Positions 44,580 through 55,481 of a stretch of DNA of 64,000 nt are shown piece by piece. The notes beneath the pieces are model-generated. The model saw nothing but the letters and a program-made list of their open reading frames with translations, was not told the DNA's origin and ran no database searches. Numbering within the stretch: position 1 is the stretch's first letter; every line of letters begins with the position of its first letter. Made by a program: the position numbers and the translations under genes. This DNA is from Streptococcus sanguinis (lineage in GTDB: Bacteria > Bacillota > Bacilli > Lactobacillales > Streptococcaceae): the NCBI GenBank assembly GCA_013378335.1, contig CP040556.1, forward strand, positions 868,001-932,000, in the 5' to 3' direction.

Positions 44580-44884
44580 GTGGAACAGTTAGAACGCATT
44601 CAAAAAATGGAAAAGCACCTGAATAAATATTCTCAGGTATTGGCAAGAGCCCAGGAAGCTTTAGCTGAGCTGGAGCGCTGCCAGTCAGATTATATCCAGC
44701 TGAGGGACTACTATACTGGTCAGGAGTTTTTTGATGATTTAGAGTTCTCGAATGGACCGGATTTCCCTGAAAATATAGCTTGCGGCGTCTTAAGTGAAGA
44801 TGCTGTCTATGACTTGATGGGGAGCATTTTGAAACAGCGATTAATCTGCTGGATTTGTCCAGCTCTATGCTGAAAGAACGTTAA
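44580..44884 (+). CDS. DUF4298-type small protein, one apparent frameshift
   Basis: Conceptually about 101 residues, GTG start after AGAAAGGAAAG. The sequence is helical (MEKHLNKYSQVLARAQEALAEL) with a LRDYYTGQEFFDDLE segment. The end is restored as LMGEHFETAINLLDLSSSML if the G4 run at 44819-44822 is G5. The domain assignment is from memory. It lies 33 bases after rexA. Confidence 0.65.
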
Positions 44885-44929
44885 TTTATTTAGAAAGAAA
44901 AAAATAATTAATTTTTTTCAATTTTCCTC

Positions 44930-45231
44930 TTGCTTTTTAATAAAAATTCATGTAGAATATTCAACAATAAATTGAAAGCGATGAGAGAAAAAGTCTAAGA
45001 CAAGAAACAGAGAGTGCCTAATGGTGAGACGGCATGCAATCCTTAGACGACACATTCTTGAGTGCGGATGCGAAATCAGTCAGCAGTCTGAGATTAGTGT
45101 CCGACGGCTGATTGCCGTTATCAATCTGGAGTCTCGTACTCCCAGAGGGTCCTCAGGCGACTGAGGTCCGAACAAAGGTGGAACCACGTGTCAACGTCCT
45201 TGCAAAGTTTTTTTGCGAGGGCTTTTTATTA
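44930..45231 (+). promoter_or_regulatory. His T-box leader of the histidine operon
   Basis: Promoter TTGCTT (44930-44935), 17 bp, TAGAAT with TG extension (44953-44958). The transcript carries T-box landmarks: GATGAGAG near 44980, AGAGAGTGCC with the AG bulge (45010 onward), the ATGGTGAGACGG segment, a specifier loop around gacacattc (near 45044-45052) offering CAC or CAT, the T-box proper AAAGGTGGAACCACG (near 45174-45188) and a terminator stem gtccttgcaaa / tttgcgagggc (45196-45222) with a T run. Uncharged His-tRNA should favour antitermination. A T-box is known to control the his operon in Lactococcus. Confidence 0.88.
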
Positions 45232-45341
45232 TATTTAAACTAGAAAATTCCCCTATTTTCCTTTACTAAAGCGGTAAATTTCGTTTTTCATTTATTAGAA
45301 GTTCTAAAAGATAATGGCTAGTGTGAAAGAGAGGTGGCAAG

Positions 45342-46399
45342 ATGGTTAAGCTAAAAGGTCTCAGGCAGATCAATCCCTATGTAGCGGGCAGCAGCCCAAT
45401 GAGCCAGACATGATTAAGCTCAATACCAATGAAAATGCTTATGGACCGAGTCCTAAGGTTGCAGAGGCCCTGCAGAACTTTGATGCCCAGGACTTGCGCA
45501 AGTATTCCAGTTTGGATCAGGCGGAGCTCTGTCAGGCTTTGGCGGTAAACTTGGGTGTATCACCCGACCAGCTCATTATTGGTAACGGCAGCGACGACAT
45601 CTTGTCTATGGCTTTTCTGGCTTTCTTTAACAGCGGCGAGTCGGTCTTATTTCCGGACTTGACCTATGGTTTTTACAAGGTTTGGGCAGACCTCTACCAC
45701 GTGCCTTTTCGAGAAATCCCTCTGACAGATGATTTTGAGGTCCATCCCTCCGACTATTTTGGAGACAATGGCGGCATTATCCTAGCCAATCCCAATGCTC
45801 CGACGGGGATTTATCTGCCGCTGGATCAGTTGGAGGAAATTCTGGTGTCCAATCAGGATGTGGTAGTGGTGGTGGATGAGGCCTATATTCACTTTGGCGG
45901 TCAATCTGCCCTGTCTCTGCTAGACAACTACCCCAACCTCTTTATCACACGGACCTTTTCCAAGGATGCTGCCTTGGCTGGTCTACGGGTGGGCTACGGC
46001 ATCGGCCATCCAGACTTAATAGCTGTCATGAAAGCTGTCAAGGACTCCATCAATCCTTACTCAGTGGATATGTTAGCAGAGCGCTTGGCTCTTGCTGCGG
46101 TGGAAGATTGGGATTATTATCTCGAGACCGGTAGTGCCATTCAAGAGACCCGAGATTGGTTTGCTGGGGAATTGGCTGCGCTGGATTTCCAAGTCCTGCC
46201 TAGTCAGACCAACTTTGTCCTAGCCCAGCCTAGTGGAATCTCTGCAGCAGAGCTTTTCCAGCAGCTAGAAGAGCGTCAGATTTATGTGCGTTATTTTCCA
46301 AAAGCAGAACGAATCAAAGACTTTTTACGCATCTCTATCGGACGGCGAGAGGAGATGGAAACAGTCCTGGCAGCTATCAAGGAAATTTGCAGCAGCTGA
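45342..46399 (+). CDS. hisC: Histidinol-phosphate aminotransferase, one apparent frameshift
   Basis: Conceptually about 352 residues, PLP-dependent, moving an amino group from glutamate to imidazole-acetol phosphate. The PLP Lys is in [18 protein letters not shown] (near 210), with NPNAPTG and VVDEAY motifs before it. The beginning reads [15 protein letters not shown], then needs one G in the G3 run at 45386-45388 to continue as [20 protein letters not shown]. The rest is intact. First gene of the T-box-controlled operon. Confidence 0.93.
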
Positions 46400-46454
46400 G
46401 AGTTTGACTCAAAGCCAGCAGGTGTAAGAATAGAGCAAGAAAGGAAAGCAGCCT

Positions 46455-47444
46455 ATGAATAAAATCACCCTTCCGATTGGCATGCATGACAAGCTTTTCA
46501 AGAGGGCGCGTGTAACCTACGAGATTGAGCGGGACATCAGTGATTTTCTGATGGCTCAGGGCTTCAATCGGATTGACACACCGACTTTGGAGCACTTCGA
46601 GGTCTTCAGCGACCATGTGGAGCCCCATCATTATCATCTTTTTGATAAAAAAGGCGAGTTACTGGTGCTACGGCCAGATGTGACCAGCCAGATTGGTCGG
46701 GTTATTGCTTCGACCAGGGTTCATACGCCGACCAAGTTTTCCTATTCGGGCAAGGTTTTTCACTATCAAGAAGAGCTGCGCGGTCTTGTTAACGAGCTCA
46801 GCCAAGCTGGTATTGAGATCATCGGCTATCCAGCTCGCGAGGCGGTGCTTGAGGCTATCAAGACAGCCAAGCAGTCGCTGGATTTGGCGCAGGTTAAGTC
46901 TTATCAGTTCGAGTTTTCCCATGCAGCAATCCTGCAGACAATTCTAGAGAGTCTGGCCTTGGATTCGCAGGAGGAGGCCCAGCTGCTAGATTATATTCGC
47001 AAGAAAAATAGGACGGGACTCTTTGAATTCACCCAGACCAGATCGAGTGAATTTGATGATTTTTTACAGGAACTGCCCTATTTGTTTGGTCCTAGCCAAC
47101 AGGTTTTAGCTAGGGCTAGAGAGATAGTTGACAATGAGCGGATATTGACGGCTTTAGATGATGTGGAGCAAGTTCTGCGGAGTCTATCAGGCTTGCTGGA
47201 TCAGACAACTATGGACTTGGGGCAGGTAGCGGCCATGCCTTACTATACTGGATTGACCTTCAAGGTCTTTGGCGACCGAGTGCCAGATGCTTTTCTATCT
47301 GGTGGTCGCTATGACCAGCTTTTCAAGCGCTTCGGGGCAGCAGAACTGACAGCTATCGGCTGGTCCCTTGACATTGACAGCGTCTATCAGGCCATTCATG
47401 ATGACCTGCCTGACGAGGGCGGAAAGGAAGGTGACAGCAGATGA
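46455..47444 (+). CDS. hisZ: ATP phosphoribosyltransferase regulatory subunit
   Basis: A 329-residue protein resembling the catalytic core of histidyl-tRNA synthetase but acting as the regulatory partner of the short HisG. It keeps class II motifs such as [12 protein letters not shown] and [23 protein letters not shown] separate HisZ is required because the HisG encoded next lacks its own regulatory domain. Its end overlaps hisG by ATGA. Confidence 0.93.
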   Translation: MNKITLPIGMHDKLFKRARVTYEIERDISDFLMAQGFNRIDTPTLEHFEVFSDHVEPHHYHLFDKKGELLVLRPDVTSQIGRVIASTRVHTPTKFSYSGKVFHYQEELRGLVNELSQAGIEIIGYPAREAVLEAIKTAKQSLDLAQVKSYQFEFSHAAILQTILESLALDSQEEAQLLDYIRKKNRTGLFEFTQTRSSEFDDFLQELPYLFGPSQQVLARAREIVDNERILTALDDVEQVLRSLSGLLDQTTMDLGQVAAMPYYTGLTFKVFGDRVPDAFLSGGRYDQLFKRFGAAELTAIGWSLDIDSVYQAIHDDLPDEGGKEGDSR

Positions 47445-48084
47445 GTCAGATTACTATTGCCCTAACCAAGGGGCGGATTGAGGAAGATACGGTCAAGCTC
47501 TTGACCAAGGCTGGCTTTGATATGTCATTCATGGCAGACAAGGGGCGTAGCTTGATTTTTGAAAGTCCAGACAGTCGCTTTCGCTTTCTTTTGGTCAAAG
47601 GGCCTGACGTGACGACCTATGTGCGCCATGGGGTCGCTGATTTGGGCATTGTCGGCAAGGATATTCTCTTTGAGCATCCGACCGGCTATCTGGAGCTGCT
47701 GGATCTGAACTTTGGCCTTTGTAAATTCTCACTGGCCTCGGTACCCAGCTATAACCCTCATGATCACAAGCGCAAGCGGATTGCGACCAAGTACCCAACG
47801 GTGGCGACTGATTATTTTAATCAAAAGGGGAAGACGTGGAAATCATCTCCATTCAAGGCAGCGTGGAGATTTCACCGGTGCTGGGTCTGGCGGATGCCAT
47901 TGTCGATATTGTGGAGACGGGGCATACCCTGTCAGCTAATGGTCTGCTGGTTTTTGAGGACATTTGTCGGGTGTCGGCCCGGCTCATTGCTAATCAGGCT
48001 TCCCTGAAAAATAACCCAGATATCATGCCTTTTGTGGCAAGGATTGAATCCCTAGTAGGAAGAAGAGAGGTGGCTTTTAAATGA
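47441..48084 (+). CDS. hisG: ATP phosphoribosyltransferase, short form, one apparent frameshift
   Basis: Conceptually about 214 residues, the HisG-S length, catalysing the first committed step from ATP and [18 protein letters not shown] opens the protein; [13 protein letters not shown] and the PRPP loop [20 protein letters not shown] are present. A G4 run at 47827-47830 should be G5 to read [14 protein letters not shown]. Frames on both sides are intact. It overlaps hisD by ATGA. Confidence 0.93.
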
Positions 48085-49373
48085 CAATTATCAAACGTTT
48101 AAGCGGAAGTAATGAAGAAATTTCACGGATTTTATACGAAGAGCAACTGCAGCTCAGCCAGCAAAACTTAGATGTGGAAGAAGCGGTGGCTGAGATTATT
48201 GAAAGAGTCAAACAAGACGGTGACCAAGCTTTAAGAGACTATACGATGCTTTTTGACAAGGTTGAGGTGACAGACTTTGAGATTGGGCAGGAGCTGATTG
48301 ACCAGGCTTTCGAGGAAATTGATCCAGAGGTCTTGGTCGCCCTGAAAAATGCCCAAGTTAATATCGAATCCTACCACCGCCAGCAGTTGGAGACTGGTTT
48401 TGAGGATAGTCCTAGCGAGGGCGTTGTCCGTGGTCAGTTGATTCGGCCGATTGAGCGGGTCGGCACCTATGTACCCGGCGGCACCGCAGCCTATCCTTCC
48501 TCCGTCCTCATGAATGTTATCCCAGCCAAGATTGCTGGTGTCAAAGAAATCATCATGATTACACCGCCTCAAGAGCACTTTACCCCAGCGATTTTGGTCG
48601 CAGCCAAGCTGGCTGGTGTGGATCGGATTTTCCAAATTGGCGGAGCCCAAGGAGTGGCAGCTCTGGCTTATGGAACTGAGACCATTCCCAAGGTGGATAA
48701 GATAACTGGACCGGGCAATATCTTTGTGGCTACGGCTAAGAAGATGGTCTATGGTGTCGTGGGAATTGACATGATTGCTGGTCCTTCGGAGATTGGAGTC
48801 ATTGCAGATCGTTCGGCCAGTCCAGTCTATGTGGCGGCCGACCTCCTATCGCAAGCTGAGCACGACAAGCTGGCTCGGGCTATTCTGGTGACCGACTCGG
48901 AGGAGCTGGCAGACCAAGTCGAAGCAGAGCTAGATAGACAGCTCAAAGAGCTACCGCGGGAGGAAATCGCGCGTGCTTCGATTGAGAACAACGGCCGCAT
49001 CATCCTTGCGCCTTCTAAGGAAGCCATGTTTGAACTCATGAATCAGGTGGCACCTGAGCATTTGGAAATTGCCATGGATGATGCTTACAGCTATCTTGAT
49101 CAGGTTGAAAATGCCGGTTCTGTCTTTCTGGGGCATTATACCAGTGAGCCTATCGGTGACTACTATGCGGGAGCCAATCACGTTTTGCCGACCACCAGCA
49201 CCAGCCGCTTTTCATCAGCTCTGGGAGTCTATGACTTTATCAAGCGCATCCAGTACACCCAGTACAGCCGTGCTGCTGTAGGAGCAGCTGACAAGGATAT
49301 TACCAGTCTGGCCTATGCAGAAGGCCTGCAGGGACATGCCAAGGCCATCGAAGCCCGCAGACAGGAAAAATAG
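48081..49373 (+). CDS. hisD: Histidinol dehydrogenase
   Basis: A 430-residue zinc-dependent enzyme making the last two oxidations from histidinol to histidine. The signature [20 protein letters not shown] (near 231), [13 protein letters not shown] near 133 and the zinc-ligand regions [12 protein letters not shown] and APEHLEI are visible. Confidence 0.95.
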   Translation: MTIIKRLSGSNEEISRILYEEQLQLSQQNLDVEEAVAEIIERVKQDGDQALRDYTMLFDKVEVTDFEIGQELIDQAFEEIDPEVLVALKNAQVNIESYHRQQLETGFEDSPSEGVVRGQLIRPIERVGTYVPGGTAAYPSSVLMNVIPAKIAGVKEIIMITPPQEHFTPAILVAAKLAGVDRIFQIGGAQGVAALAYGTETIPKVDKITGPGNIFVATAKKMVYGVVGIDMIAGPSEIGVIADRSASPVYVAADLLSQAEHDKLARAILVTDSEELADQVEAELDRQLKELPREEIARASIENNGRIILAPSKEAMFELMNQVAPEHLEIAMDDAYSYLDQVENAGSVFLGHYTSEPIGDYYAGANHVLPTTSTSRFSSALGVYDFIKRIQYTQYSRAAVGAADKDITSLAYAEGLQGHAKAIEARRQEK

Positions 49374-49384
49374 AAGGAGTTACC

Positions 49385-49969
49385 ATGAGACAAGCTGAAA
49401 TCAAGCGTAAAACACAGGAGACCGATATTGAGCTGGCTGTCAATCTCGACCAACAGGAGCCAGTAGCCATCGAGACCGGTGTCGGATTCTTTGACCATAT
49501 GCTGACCCTTTTTGCCCGCCACAGTCGGATTGCTCTGACGGTCAAGGCTGAAGGCGATCTTTGGGTGGACAGCCACCATACGGTTGAGGATGTAGGCATC
49601 GTGCTGGGGCAGGCTCTGCGTCAGGCATTGGGAGACAAGGCTGGTATCAACCGCTACGGCACTAGCTTTGTGCCTATGGACGAAACGCTGGGGTTGGCCA
49701 GTCTGGATCTATCCGGTCGCTCCTATCTGGTCTTTGAGGCTGATTTTGACAATCCCAAACTTGGGAATTTTGATACTGAGCTGGTAGAGGAATTTTTCCA
49801 AGCCCTAGCCTTTAATCTGCAGATGAATCTGCACCTGAAAATCCTTCATGGCAAGAACAGTCACCACAAGGCGGAAAGCCTCTTTAAAGCGACTGGACGA
49901 GCTCTACGGGAGGCTATTACGATCAATCCAGAGATTCATGGAGTCAACTCCACCAAGGGCTTACTCTAG
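49385..49969 (+). CDS. hisB: Imidazoleglycerol-phosphate dehydratase
   Basis: A 194-residue monofunctional dehydratase. Its manganese-binding repeats are [14 protein letters not shown] with [10 protein letters not shown], and later [15 protein letters not shown]. It lacks a fused phosphatase; a separate HisJ-type phosphatase lies at 52906. Confidence 0.95.
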   Translation: MRQAEIKRKTQETDIELAVNLDQQEPVAIETGVGFFDHMLTLFARHSRIALTVKAEGDLWVDSHHTVEDVGIVLGQALRQALGDKAGINRYGTSFVPMDETLGLASLDLSGRSYLVFEADFDNPKLGNFDTELVEEFFQALAFNLQMNLHLKILHGKNSHHKAESLFKATGRALREAITINPEIHGVNSTKGLL

Positions 49970-50003
49970 CTTGCCCTTCTGAGTGAAAGGAGTTGATGTA
50001 GAG

Positions 50004-50627
50004 ATGATGATTGTTATTGATTATGACGCAGGAAATACAGCTAATGTTCTCCGTGCTCTGGCTCAGGTCGGAGTAGAAGCGCGCCTGTCAGCTGATCCGC
50101 AGGAAATTCTAGCTGCCGATGGTTTGATTTTACCAGGTGTCGGTGCTTTTCCTACTGCCATGCAGGAGTTGGAAAGGCGAGGGCTGGTTTCCGTTATCCA
50201 GCAGGCTGTGGCTGATGGCAAGCCTCTCTTGGGCATTTGCTTAGGTATGCAGCTCCTGCTGGAGTCTGGATTGGAGAATGGTCAAAGTTCTGGACTGGGC
50301 TTGATTCCTGGTGTTTGCCGCCGGATTCCGGACCAGGCTGGTCTGCCTGTGCCTCACATGGGCTGGAATGACTTAAAAATCCAGCAGCCATCTGCTTTGA
50401 CAGCTGGTCTAGATGGCCAGTCAGTCTATTTTGTCCATAGCTACTATACAGATGTTCCGGAGGAGTACTTGGATGTGACGGCTGATTATAGGCTGCCTAT
50501 CCCAGCCATGATTCACAGAGGATCGATTTTTGGCTGCCAGTTTCACCCAGAAAAGTCAGGTGCTGTCGGTCTCGGTATCCTAGAGAAGTTTAAGGAGTAT
50601 GTCTATGAAAATACTGCCCGCTATTGA
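50004..50627 (+). CDS. hisH: Imidazole glycerol phosphate synthase, glutaminase subunit
   Basis: A 207-residue class I glutamine amidotransferase supplying ammonia to HisF. The nucleophile Cys is in [15 protein letters not shown] (near 80), with the His/Glu pair in [10 protein letters not shown] (near 185). ATG 50004 follows AAAGGAG at 11 bases; ATG 50007 is an equal alternative. Confidence 0.94.
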   Translation: MMIVIDYDAGNTANVLRALAQVGVEARLSADPQEILAADGLILPGVGAFPTAMQELERRGLVSVIQQAVADGKPLLGICLGMQLLLESGLENGQSSGLGLIPGVCRRIPDQAGLPVPHMGWNDLKIQQPSALTAGLDGQSVYFVHSYYTDVPEEYLDVTADYRLPIPAMIHRGSIFGCQFHPEKSGAVGLGILEKFKEYVYENTARY

Positions 50628-51327
50628 TATCAAAGACGGCCAGGCCGTCCGCCTTTTTAAAGGGGATTTTAGTCAGAAGACGGTAGTCAATCCCGATGTT
50701 TTGGAGCAAGCTCGACTTTTCAAAGAAGCCGGGGTTACTATGATTCATGTGGTTGACTTGGACGGAGCCATAGAAGGTCGGGCAGCCAATCGAGATTTGA
50801 TTGCCCAGATTAAAGCGGAAACTGGTTTAGCTATCCAAGTCGGGGGTGGCATCCGCAGTCTGGAGCAGATTGAAGATTATCTAGCGGTCGGCATTGACCG
50901 TGTCATTATTGGCTCTATGGCTGTTAAGAATCCTGCCTTTGTTGAGGCCGCGCTGGAGCGCTTTGGAAGCAGCAAAATCGTGATTGGCATTGATGCGAAA
51001 GGCGGGCTGGTTGCGACTGAGGGCTGGCTGGAAACCAGCAATCAGGACTATATCAGCCTAGCATTGGCAATGGAAAAACTCGGAGTTCGCCTCTTCGTCT
51101 ATACAGATGTGGATCGAGACGGGACTCTGACTGGCCCTAATATCCAGCATTATCAAAAATTGCTGGCAGCGCTCAAGGATGCTCAAGTCATTGCCTCTGG
51201 CGGCATTCAGTCAGCAGAGGATTTGAAAGAGCTGAAAAAGCTGGGCTTGGCTGGTGCCATTGTGGGCAAGGCCTATTACAGTGGACGAGTTAGCCTAGAG
51301 CAGATCAAGGAAGCAGAAAGGGGCTAG
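50605..51327 (+). CDS. hisA: ProFAR isomerase
   Basis: A 240-residue TIM-barrel isomerase. [19 protein letters not shown] and the second-half mirror [15 protein letters not shown] are typical, reflecting the two half-barrels. ATG 50605 is 7 bases after AAGGAG and lies inside the end of hisH. Confidence 0.94.
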   Translation: MKILPAIDIKDGQAVRLFKGDFSQKTVVNPDVLEQARLFKEAGVTMIHVVDLDGAIEGRAANRDLIAQIKAETGLAIQVGGGIRSLEQIEDYLAVGIDRVIIGSMAVKNPAFVEAALERFGSSKIVIGIDAKGGLVATEGWLETSNQDYISLALAMEKLGVRLFVYTDVDRDGTLTGPNIQHYQKLLAALKDAQVIASGGIQSAEDLKELKKLGLAGAIVGKAYYSGRVSLEQIKEAERG

Positions 51328-51329
51328 CC

Positions 51330-52088
51330 ATGCTAAAAAAACGAATCATTCCCTGTCTGGATGTCAAGAACGGCCGGGTGGTCAAGGGCATCAACTTTGT
51401 CAATCTGACTGATGTGGGCGATCCAGTTGATGCTGCCAAGGCCTACTATGAAGCTGGATGCGATGAGTTGGTCTTTCTGGACATCACCGCCACCCATGAG
51501 GAGCGGGATACGACGGTCGAGATGGTCCGACGCGTGGCAGAGCAGGTTTTCATTCCCTTTACCGTCGGGGGTGGCATTCGCACTGTTGAAGACATGAAGC
51601 GGATGCTCCAAGCTGGGGCTGATAAGGTTGCAGTTAATTCATCAGCACTGGCAAATCCTCAGCTTTTGGCTGACTGCGCTGAGAAATTCGGCAGTCAATG
51701 CGTGGTGCTGGCCGTGGATGCTAAGAAAGAAGCGGATGGCAGCTGGCATGTTTATCTGGCTGGTGGCCGTAAGGACAGCGGTCGCGACCTGTTAGACTGG
51801 GTCCAAGAAGCTGTCGATCTCGGAGCGGGGGAAATTCTTTTGACCAGTATGGACAAGGACGGAACCAAGTCCGGTTTTGACTTGCCGATGCTAGAAGCCG
51901 TTTCTCAAGTGGTTTCCGTTCCGATTATCGCCTCTGGTGGTGCTGGCTCTAGCCAGCATATCCTAGAAGTTTTTGAAAAGACTGCAGCGACGGGTGCCTT
52001 GGCAGCCTCGATTTTCCATTATGGTCAGGTTTCCATCTCAGATACCAAAAGAGCCATGCAGGAAGCTGGATTGGAGGTACGCATCTGA
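51330..52088 (+). CDS. hisF: Imidazole glycerol phosphate synthase, cyclase subunit
   Basis: A 252-residue TIM barrel forming imidazoleglycerol phosphate and AICAR, paired with His[17 protein letters not shown] opens the protein; catalytic Asp residues are in CLDVK and [13 protein letters not shown]. Confidence 0.95.
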   Translation: MLKKRIIPCLDVKNGRVVKGINFVNLTDVGDPVDAAKAYYEAGCDELVFLDITATHEERDTTVEMVRRVAEQVFIPFTVGGGIRTVEDMKRMLQAGADKVAVNSSALANPQLLADCAEKFGSQCVVLAVDAKKEADGSWHVYLAGGRKDSGRDLLDWVQEAVDLGAGEILLTSMDKDGTKSGFDLPMLEAVSQVVSVPIIASGGAGSSQHILEVFEKTAATGALAASIFHYGQVSISDTKRAMQEAGLEVRI

Positions 52089-52432
52089 TGACAGAAGTAA
52101 AGTTAGATTTTCAAAAGCAAGGCGGTCTCATACCTGCCATTATCCTAGACCACACCAACAAAGAAGTACTCATGCTGGCCTATCTAAATGAAGAAGCCTA
52201 CCAGCTGACCTACACTAGCGGCCAGATGTGGTACTGGAGCCGGTCACGTCAGGAGCTTTGGCATAAGGGGGCCACCAGCGGCCACTACCAGACTGTCAAA
52301 AAAATCACGGCTGACTGCGACCTAGATACCCTGCTGATCGAGGTAGATCAACTGGGAGCAGCCTGCCATACCGGTGCCAAATCCTGCTTTTTCCATAAAA
52401 TCTGGGATGAAGAAGACAGCAAAACTGACTAA
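52088..52432 (+). CDS. hisI: Phosphoribosyl-AMP cyclohydrolase
   Basis: A 114-residue enzyme opening the adenine ring. The [17 protein letters not shown] motif (near 48) and the zinc-ligand segments [11 protein letters not shown] and [12 protein letters not shown] are present. It is separate from HisE, unlike the fused HisIE of enterobacteria. It overlaps the hisF stop by one base. Confidence 0.94.
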   Translation: MTEVKLDFQKQGGLIPAIILDHTNKEVLMLAYLNEEAYQLTYTSGQMWYWSRSRQELWHKGATSGHYQTVKKITADCDLDTLLIEVDQLGAACHTGAKSCFFHKIWDEEDSKTD

Positions 52433-52558
52433 AAGCTCCCTTACTTTAGTACTTGGTTAATGCAACAATAAAACCAAGAAATCAGTATCAAGCCACCAGC
52501 CCGCCATTGGAAAGAATTGCTTTTTATAGTAAAATAAGGACAGTAACAAGGAGATACT

Positions 52559-52872
52559 ATGCTAGAAACCCTCTATCAAGAAGCCCTCAAACGTAAAAAG
52601 AGCCTAAGGAAGGCTCCTATACCAGCTATCTCTATGACAAGGGGCTGGACAAGATTCTCAAAAAAGTCGGTGAAGAAGCGACTGAAGTAGTCATTGCGGC
52701 CAAAAATGCTGACAAGGACGAGATGGCCAATGAGACGGCTGATCTGCTCTACCATCTGGCGGTCGCTCTCGTCGAGACTGGCGTCAGTCTGGAACAGGTA
52801 GAGGCCGTCCTCCAAGCTCGTCAGGGCAAGCAGAGCCGGATTCACGACCGACCTGAAATTGACCATTACTAA
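52559..52872 (+). CDS. hisE: Phosphoribosyl-ATP pyrophosphatase, one apparent frameshift
   Basis: Conceptually about 104 residues. LYQEALKRKK opens it, then one G must be added at 52600 to read EPKEGSYTSYLYDKGLDKI; the MazG-like core KKVGEEATEVVIAAKN and ADLLYHLAVAL follow intact. A 126-base gap separates it from hisI, and TTGCTT with TAAAAT-like bases precede it, so it may have its own promoter. AAGGAG lies just before ATG 52559. Confidence 0.9.
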
Positions 52873-52905
52873 AGGAACACAAGATTTGCAGAAAGGCGGT
52901 CCAGC

Positions 52906-53655
52906 ATGCGCGACAACCATCTTCATACCTATTTTTCCTATGATTCTGAGGCAGATTTCTGTGACTATCTGGACCATTACAAGGGCGAGATTGTCACCAC
53001 AGAGCACTATGATTTGTCCAATCCCTACCCCTATGAAGCAGCCTCGCCCCATGATGATGTGCCTGACTATGAGGCCTATTCAGCAAAAATAGCAGAGCTG
53101 AACCAGCGATACGGCAACCGCATCAAAAAGGGCATTGAAATTGGCTATTACGCTCCGCGTAAGGACGATATCCTAGCTTTCCTAACGGACAAGAATTATG
53201 ACCTCAAGCTCCTGTCTGTCCACCATAATGGCAGTTTTGACTATCTGGAAGAGCCAGTCTTGCAGCTGGATAAGACGGAGTTAATTCCTCGCTACCTGAG
53301 AGAGTTAGAAGAGGCTATCGAGGCTGTGCCAGCAGATGTACTAGCTCACTTTGACTATGGTTTCCGAAAATTTGCGCTTACCGTAGAGGAGTTAAAAACT
53401 TTTGAACCAGAGCTGCGACAGCTTTTTCACAAGATGATTGATTATGGTCTGGCCTTTGAGCTCAACTGCAAGTCCATGTATCTGTACGGCCACGAGGAAC
53501 TCTATATCTATGCTCTTTCGCTAGTCAAGGAGCTGGGCGGTCAGCGCTTTTCAGTGGGATCAGATGGCCACAAGCTGGAGCATTTCCGCTTGCAGTTTGA
53601 CCGAGTTTCCAAAATCTTAGCAGAGGCTGGCATAGGTGAGGAGCAGTTGATCTAG
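52906..53655 (+). CDS. hisJ: Histidinol-phosphatase, PHP family
   Basis: A 249-residue PHP-domain phosphatase removing phosphate from histidinol phosphate. Metal-ligand motifs are DNHLHTYFSYDS (about 3-14), TEHYD, GIEIGYY, SVHHNG and a C-terminal SDGHKLEHF. It completes the pathway, taking the role of the missing phosphatase domain of HisB. Confidence 0.9.
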   Translation: MRDNHLHTYFSYDSEADFCDYLDHYKGEIVTTEHYDLSNPYPYEAASPHDDVPDYEAYSAKIAELNQRYGNRIKKGIEIGYYAPRKDDILAFLTDKNYDLKLLSVHHNGSFDYLEEPVLQLDKTELIPRYLRELEEAIEAVPADVLAHFDYGFRKFALTVEELKTFEPELRQLFHKMIDYGLAFELNCKSMYLYGHEELYIYALSLVKELGGQRFSVGSDGHKLEHFRLQFDRVSKILAEAGIGEEQLI

Positions 53656-53666
53656 AAGGAGAAATC

Positions 53667-54131
53667 ATGACTGAGATTAGGTCCTTAAAATCAGAGGAAA
53701 TCCCGCTCTTAGAGGAATTTCTTTACCAAGCTATTTTTATCCCTCAAGGTCTAGAGCCGCTACCCAGAAGTATATTGAATGAACCAGAACTAGAGATGTA
53801 TATCAAGGATTTTGGTCAACAGCCAGATGATTGGGCTTTAGCAGCAGAAGTGGACGGTCGGCTGGTCGGAGCCGTTTGGGTTCGGATCATGAAAGATTAC
53901 GGCTATTATGACGACCAGACTCCCTCTCTCTCCATTTCATTCCTGTCTGACTTCAGAGGCTAAGGTCTAGGGCAGCAGTTGATGACGGCCATGCTGGACT
54001 TGCTCAAGGTCAAAGGCTACCCAAGTGTCTCCCTCTCCGTTTCAAAAGACAATCCCGCCGTTGGCTTTTATCAAAGACTGGGCTTTGTCACGGTTGAAGA
54101 GAGGGAAGATGATTATTTGATGCTGTGCTGA
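53667..54131 (+). pseudogene. GNAT acetyltransferase with an in-frame stop
   Basis: About 154 codons of a GNAT enzyme (ALAAEVDGRLVGAVWVR, then PSVSLSVSKDNPAVGFYQRLGF). A TAA at 53961-53963 replaces the Gln expected in the acetyl-CoA loop, RGQGLGQQLM. The frame is otherwise unbroken and a single C to T change (CAA to TAA) explains it, unlike the base losses seen elsewhere. The truncated 98-residue product would lack the cofactor site. Confidence 0.8.
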
Positions 54132-54147
54132 TTGTAACAAGAAGAAA

Positions 54148-54174
54148 AGCAGTCTCTTGACTGTCTTTTTTCCT
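54148..54174 (+). terminator. Probable terminator after the GNAT gene
   Basis: Short stem cagtc / gactg (plus a G-U pair) with a TCTT loop and a T6 run. Confidence 0.6.
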
Positions 54175-54285
54175 CTTTTAAACTTATGATATTAATGTTA
54201 TTTTTTCTTTATTTGTGATAAAATAAAAGAAAGAATGATGGACCCTTTAGTGCTCCATTCCTGTCATCAGAATCTTTTCTGTCTA

Positions 54286-54352
54286 CCGTTTAAGACTTTC
54301 CAGGTACCATTGAGGATTTTATATCCTTTTGGAATCTTGAGTGTGGTATGCT
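54286..54352 (+). promoter_or_regulatory. BlpR-type double repeat and promoter for blpSRH
   Basis: Repeats ccgtttaag (54286) and ccattgagg (54307), 21 bp apart, then TATGCT at 54347, exactly 40 bp after the second repeat begins. No -35 is seen. The same geometry occurs at five other sites in this locus, so the regulatory operon is probably autoinduced. Confidence 0.8.
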
Positions 54353-54372
54353 AGAGCAAAGGAGGTAGACAA

Positions 54373-54714
54373 ATGGCTACAATCGTTATTAAAGACGGCA
54401 GCACTCTTCGGAAGTTGGCTCTTTCATCAATTTTCTATATCCAGTCCCATCCTCAAAAGCCGCATTTTGTCCTTATTGTGACCGGAAAAAGAAATTACAA
54501 TCTCAGGGCTTCTCTGACTGAACTAGCAGAAAGCTATCCTAAAGATCTGTTTCGTTGCAATCGCCAAACTCTTGTTAATCTCGCTAAAGTTAAGGGTTTT
54601 GACAGGGAGCATAAAACCTTGTTCTTTGAGCAATCTAGCCTAGGAGAACTTGTCTGCTCTAGACGCAGTTTTGCCAGTCTTATTAAGCATTGGTCTCAGG
54701 AAGGAGGAAAATAA
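54373..54714 (+). CDS. blpS: BlpS-like LytTR DNA-binding protein without receiver
   Basis: A 113-residue protein consisting only of a LytTR domain (IFYIQSHPQKPHFVLIVTGK to LFRCNRQTLVNLAKV). It lacks a phosphorylation domain. In pneumococcus blpS occupies the same place ahead of blpR-blpH. It may compete with or assist BlpR at the double repeats. AAAGGAGG precedes ATG 54373. Confidence 0.8.
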   Translation: MATIVIKDGSTLRKLALSSIFYIQSHPQKPHFVLIVTGKRNYNLRASLTELAESYPKDLFRCNRQTLVNLAKVKGFDREHKTLFFEQSSLGELVCSRRSFASLIKHWSQEGGK

Positions 54715-54715
54715 G

Positions 54716-55456
54716 ATGAAAATCTTTGTGTTAGAAGATGATCTCAAGCAACAATTCTATATGGAGTCAACCATTCTGAATATTTTGAAAAAAAACGGCT
54801 GGCAATGTCAGTTTTTAGAAATCTACAGCAATCCCCAAAAGTTACTTGATGCTGTTCGGGAACGCGGAAGCCACCAGATTTTCTTTTTGGATATTGAGAT
54901 AAAAAAAGAGACACAGAAGGGCTTGGAAGTAGCTGGTCAAATTCGTAAGTTAGATCCCTATGCTTTGATTGTTTTTGTAACAACTCACTCAGAGTTTATG
55001 CCTTTGACTTTTCGATATCAGGTATCAGCTTTTGATTTTATTGATAAAGGGCAGTCTGAAGAGGCCTTTATTAAGCAGGTTGAAAAGGATCTAGCCTATC
55101 TATACGAGAGAAAGGATAGTTTCCAAGCTGAGGAAACCTTTCTATTTGAAAATTCCAAATCTGAAATTCAAGTTCCTTTTAATGAAATTTATTTTTTTGA
55201 AACATCGGATGTTCCACATAGACTTATCCTCTATACAAAGAAAGAGCGTATTGAATTTTATGGACAGCTTTCTGAGATTGTCAAGCAAGACAAGCGCCTC
55301 TATCGTTGCCACCGATCTTGTGTGGTCAATCCAGCCAATATCGCTCAAATAGATAAATTGGAAAACATAGCTTATTTCCCCAATGGCGCTAGCTGCTATG
55401 TTTCTCGACTTAAGATGAAAGGATTGCGGGCAGCCTTAAAAGCAGAAGGGAAGTAG
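54716..55456 (+). CDS. blpR: BlpR-like response regulator (ComE/AgrA type)
   Basis: A 246-residue regulator: receiver domain about 1-125 with the phosphorylation Asp59 in IFFLDIEIKKE, and a LytTR DNA-binding domain about 140-244 (RLYRCHRSCVVNPANIAQID). It should bind the double repeats described here once phosphorylated by BlpH. GGAGG lies before ATG 54716. An upstream in-frame start at 54650 is rejected because it lies within blpS without a ribosome binding site. Confidence 0.88.
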   Translation: MKIFVLEDDLKQQFYMESTILNILKKNGWQCQFLEIYSNPQKLLDAVRERGSHQIFFLDIEIKKETQKGLEVAGQIRKLDPYALIVFVTTHSEFMPLTFRYQVSAFDFIDKGQSEEAFIKQVEKDLAYLYERKDSFQAEETFLFENSKSEIQVPFNEIYFFETSDVPHRLILYTKKERIEFYGQLSEIVKQDKRLYRCHRSCVVNPANIAQIDKLENIAYFPNGASCYVSRLKMKGLRAALKAEGK

Positions 55457-55481
55457 TATACTAGAAGCAGGAGAGGGATTT

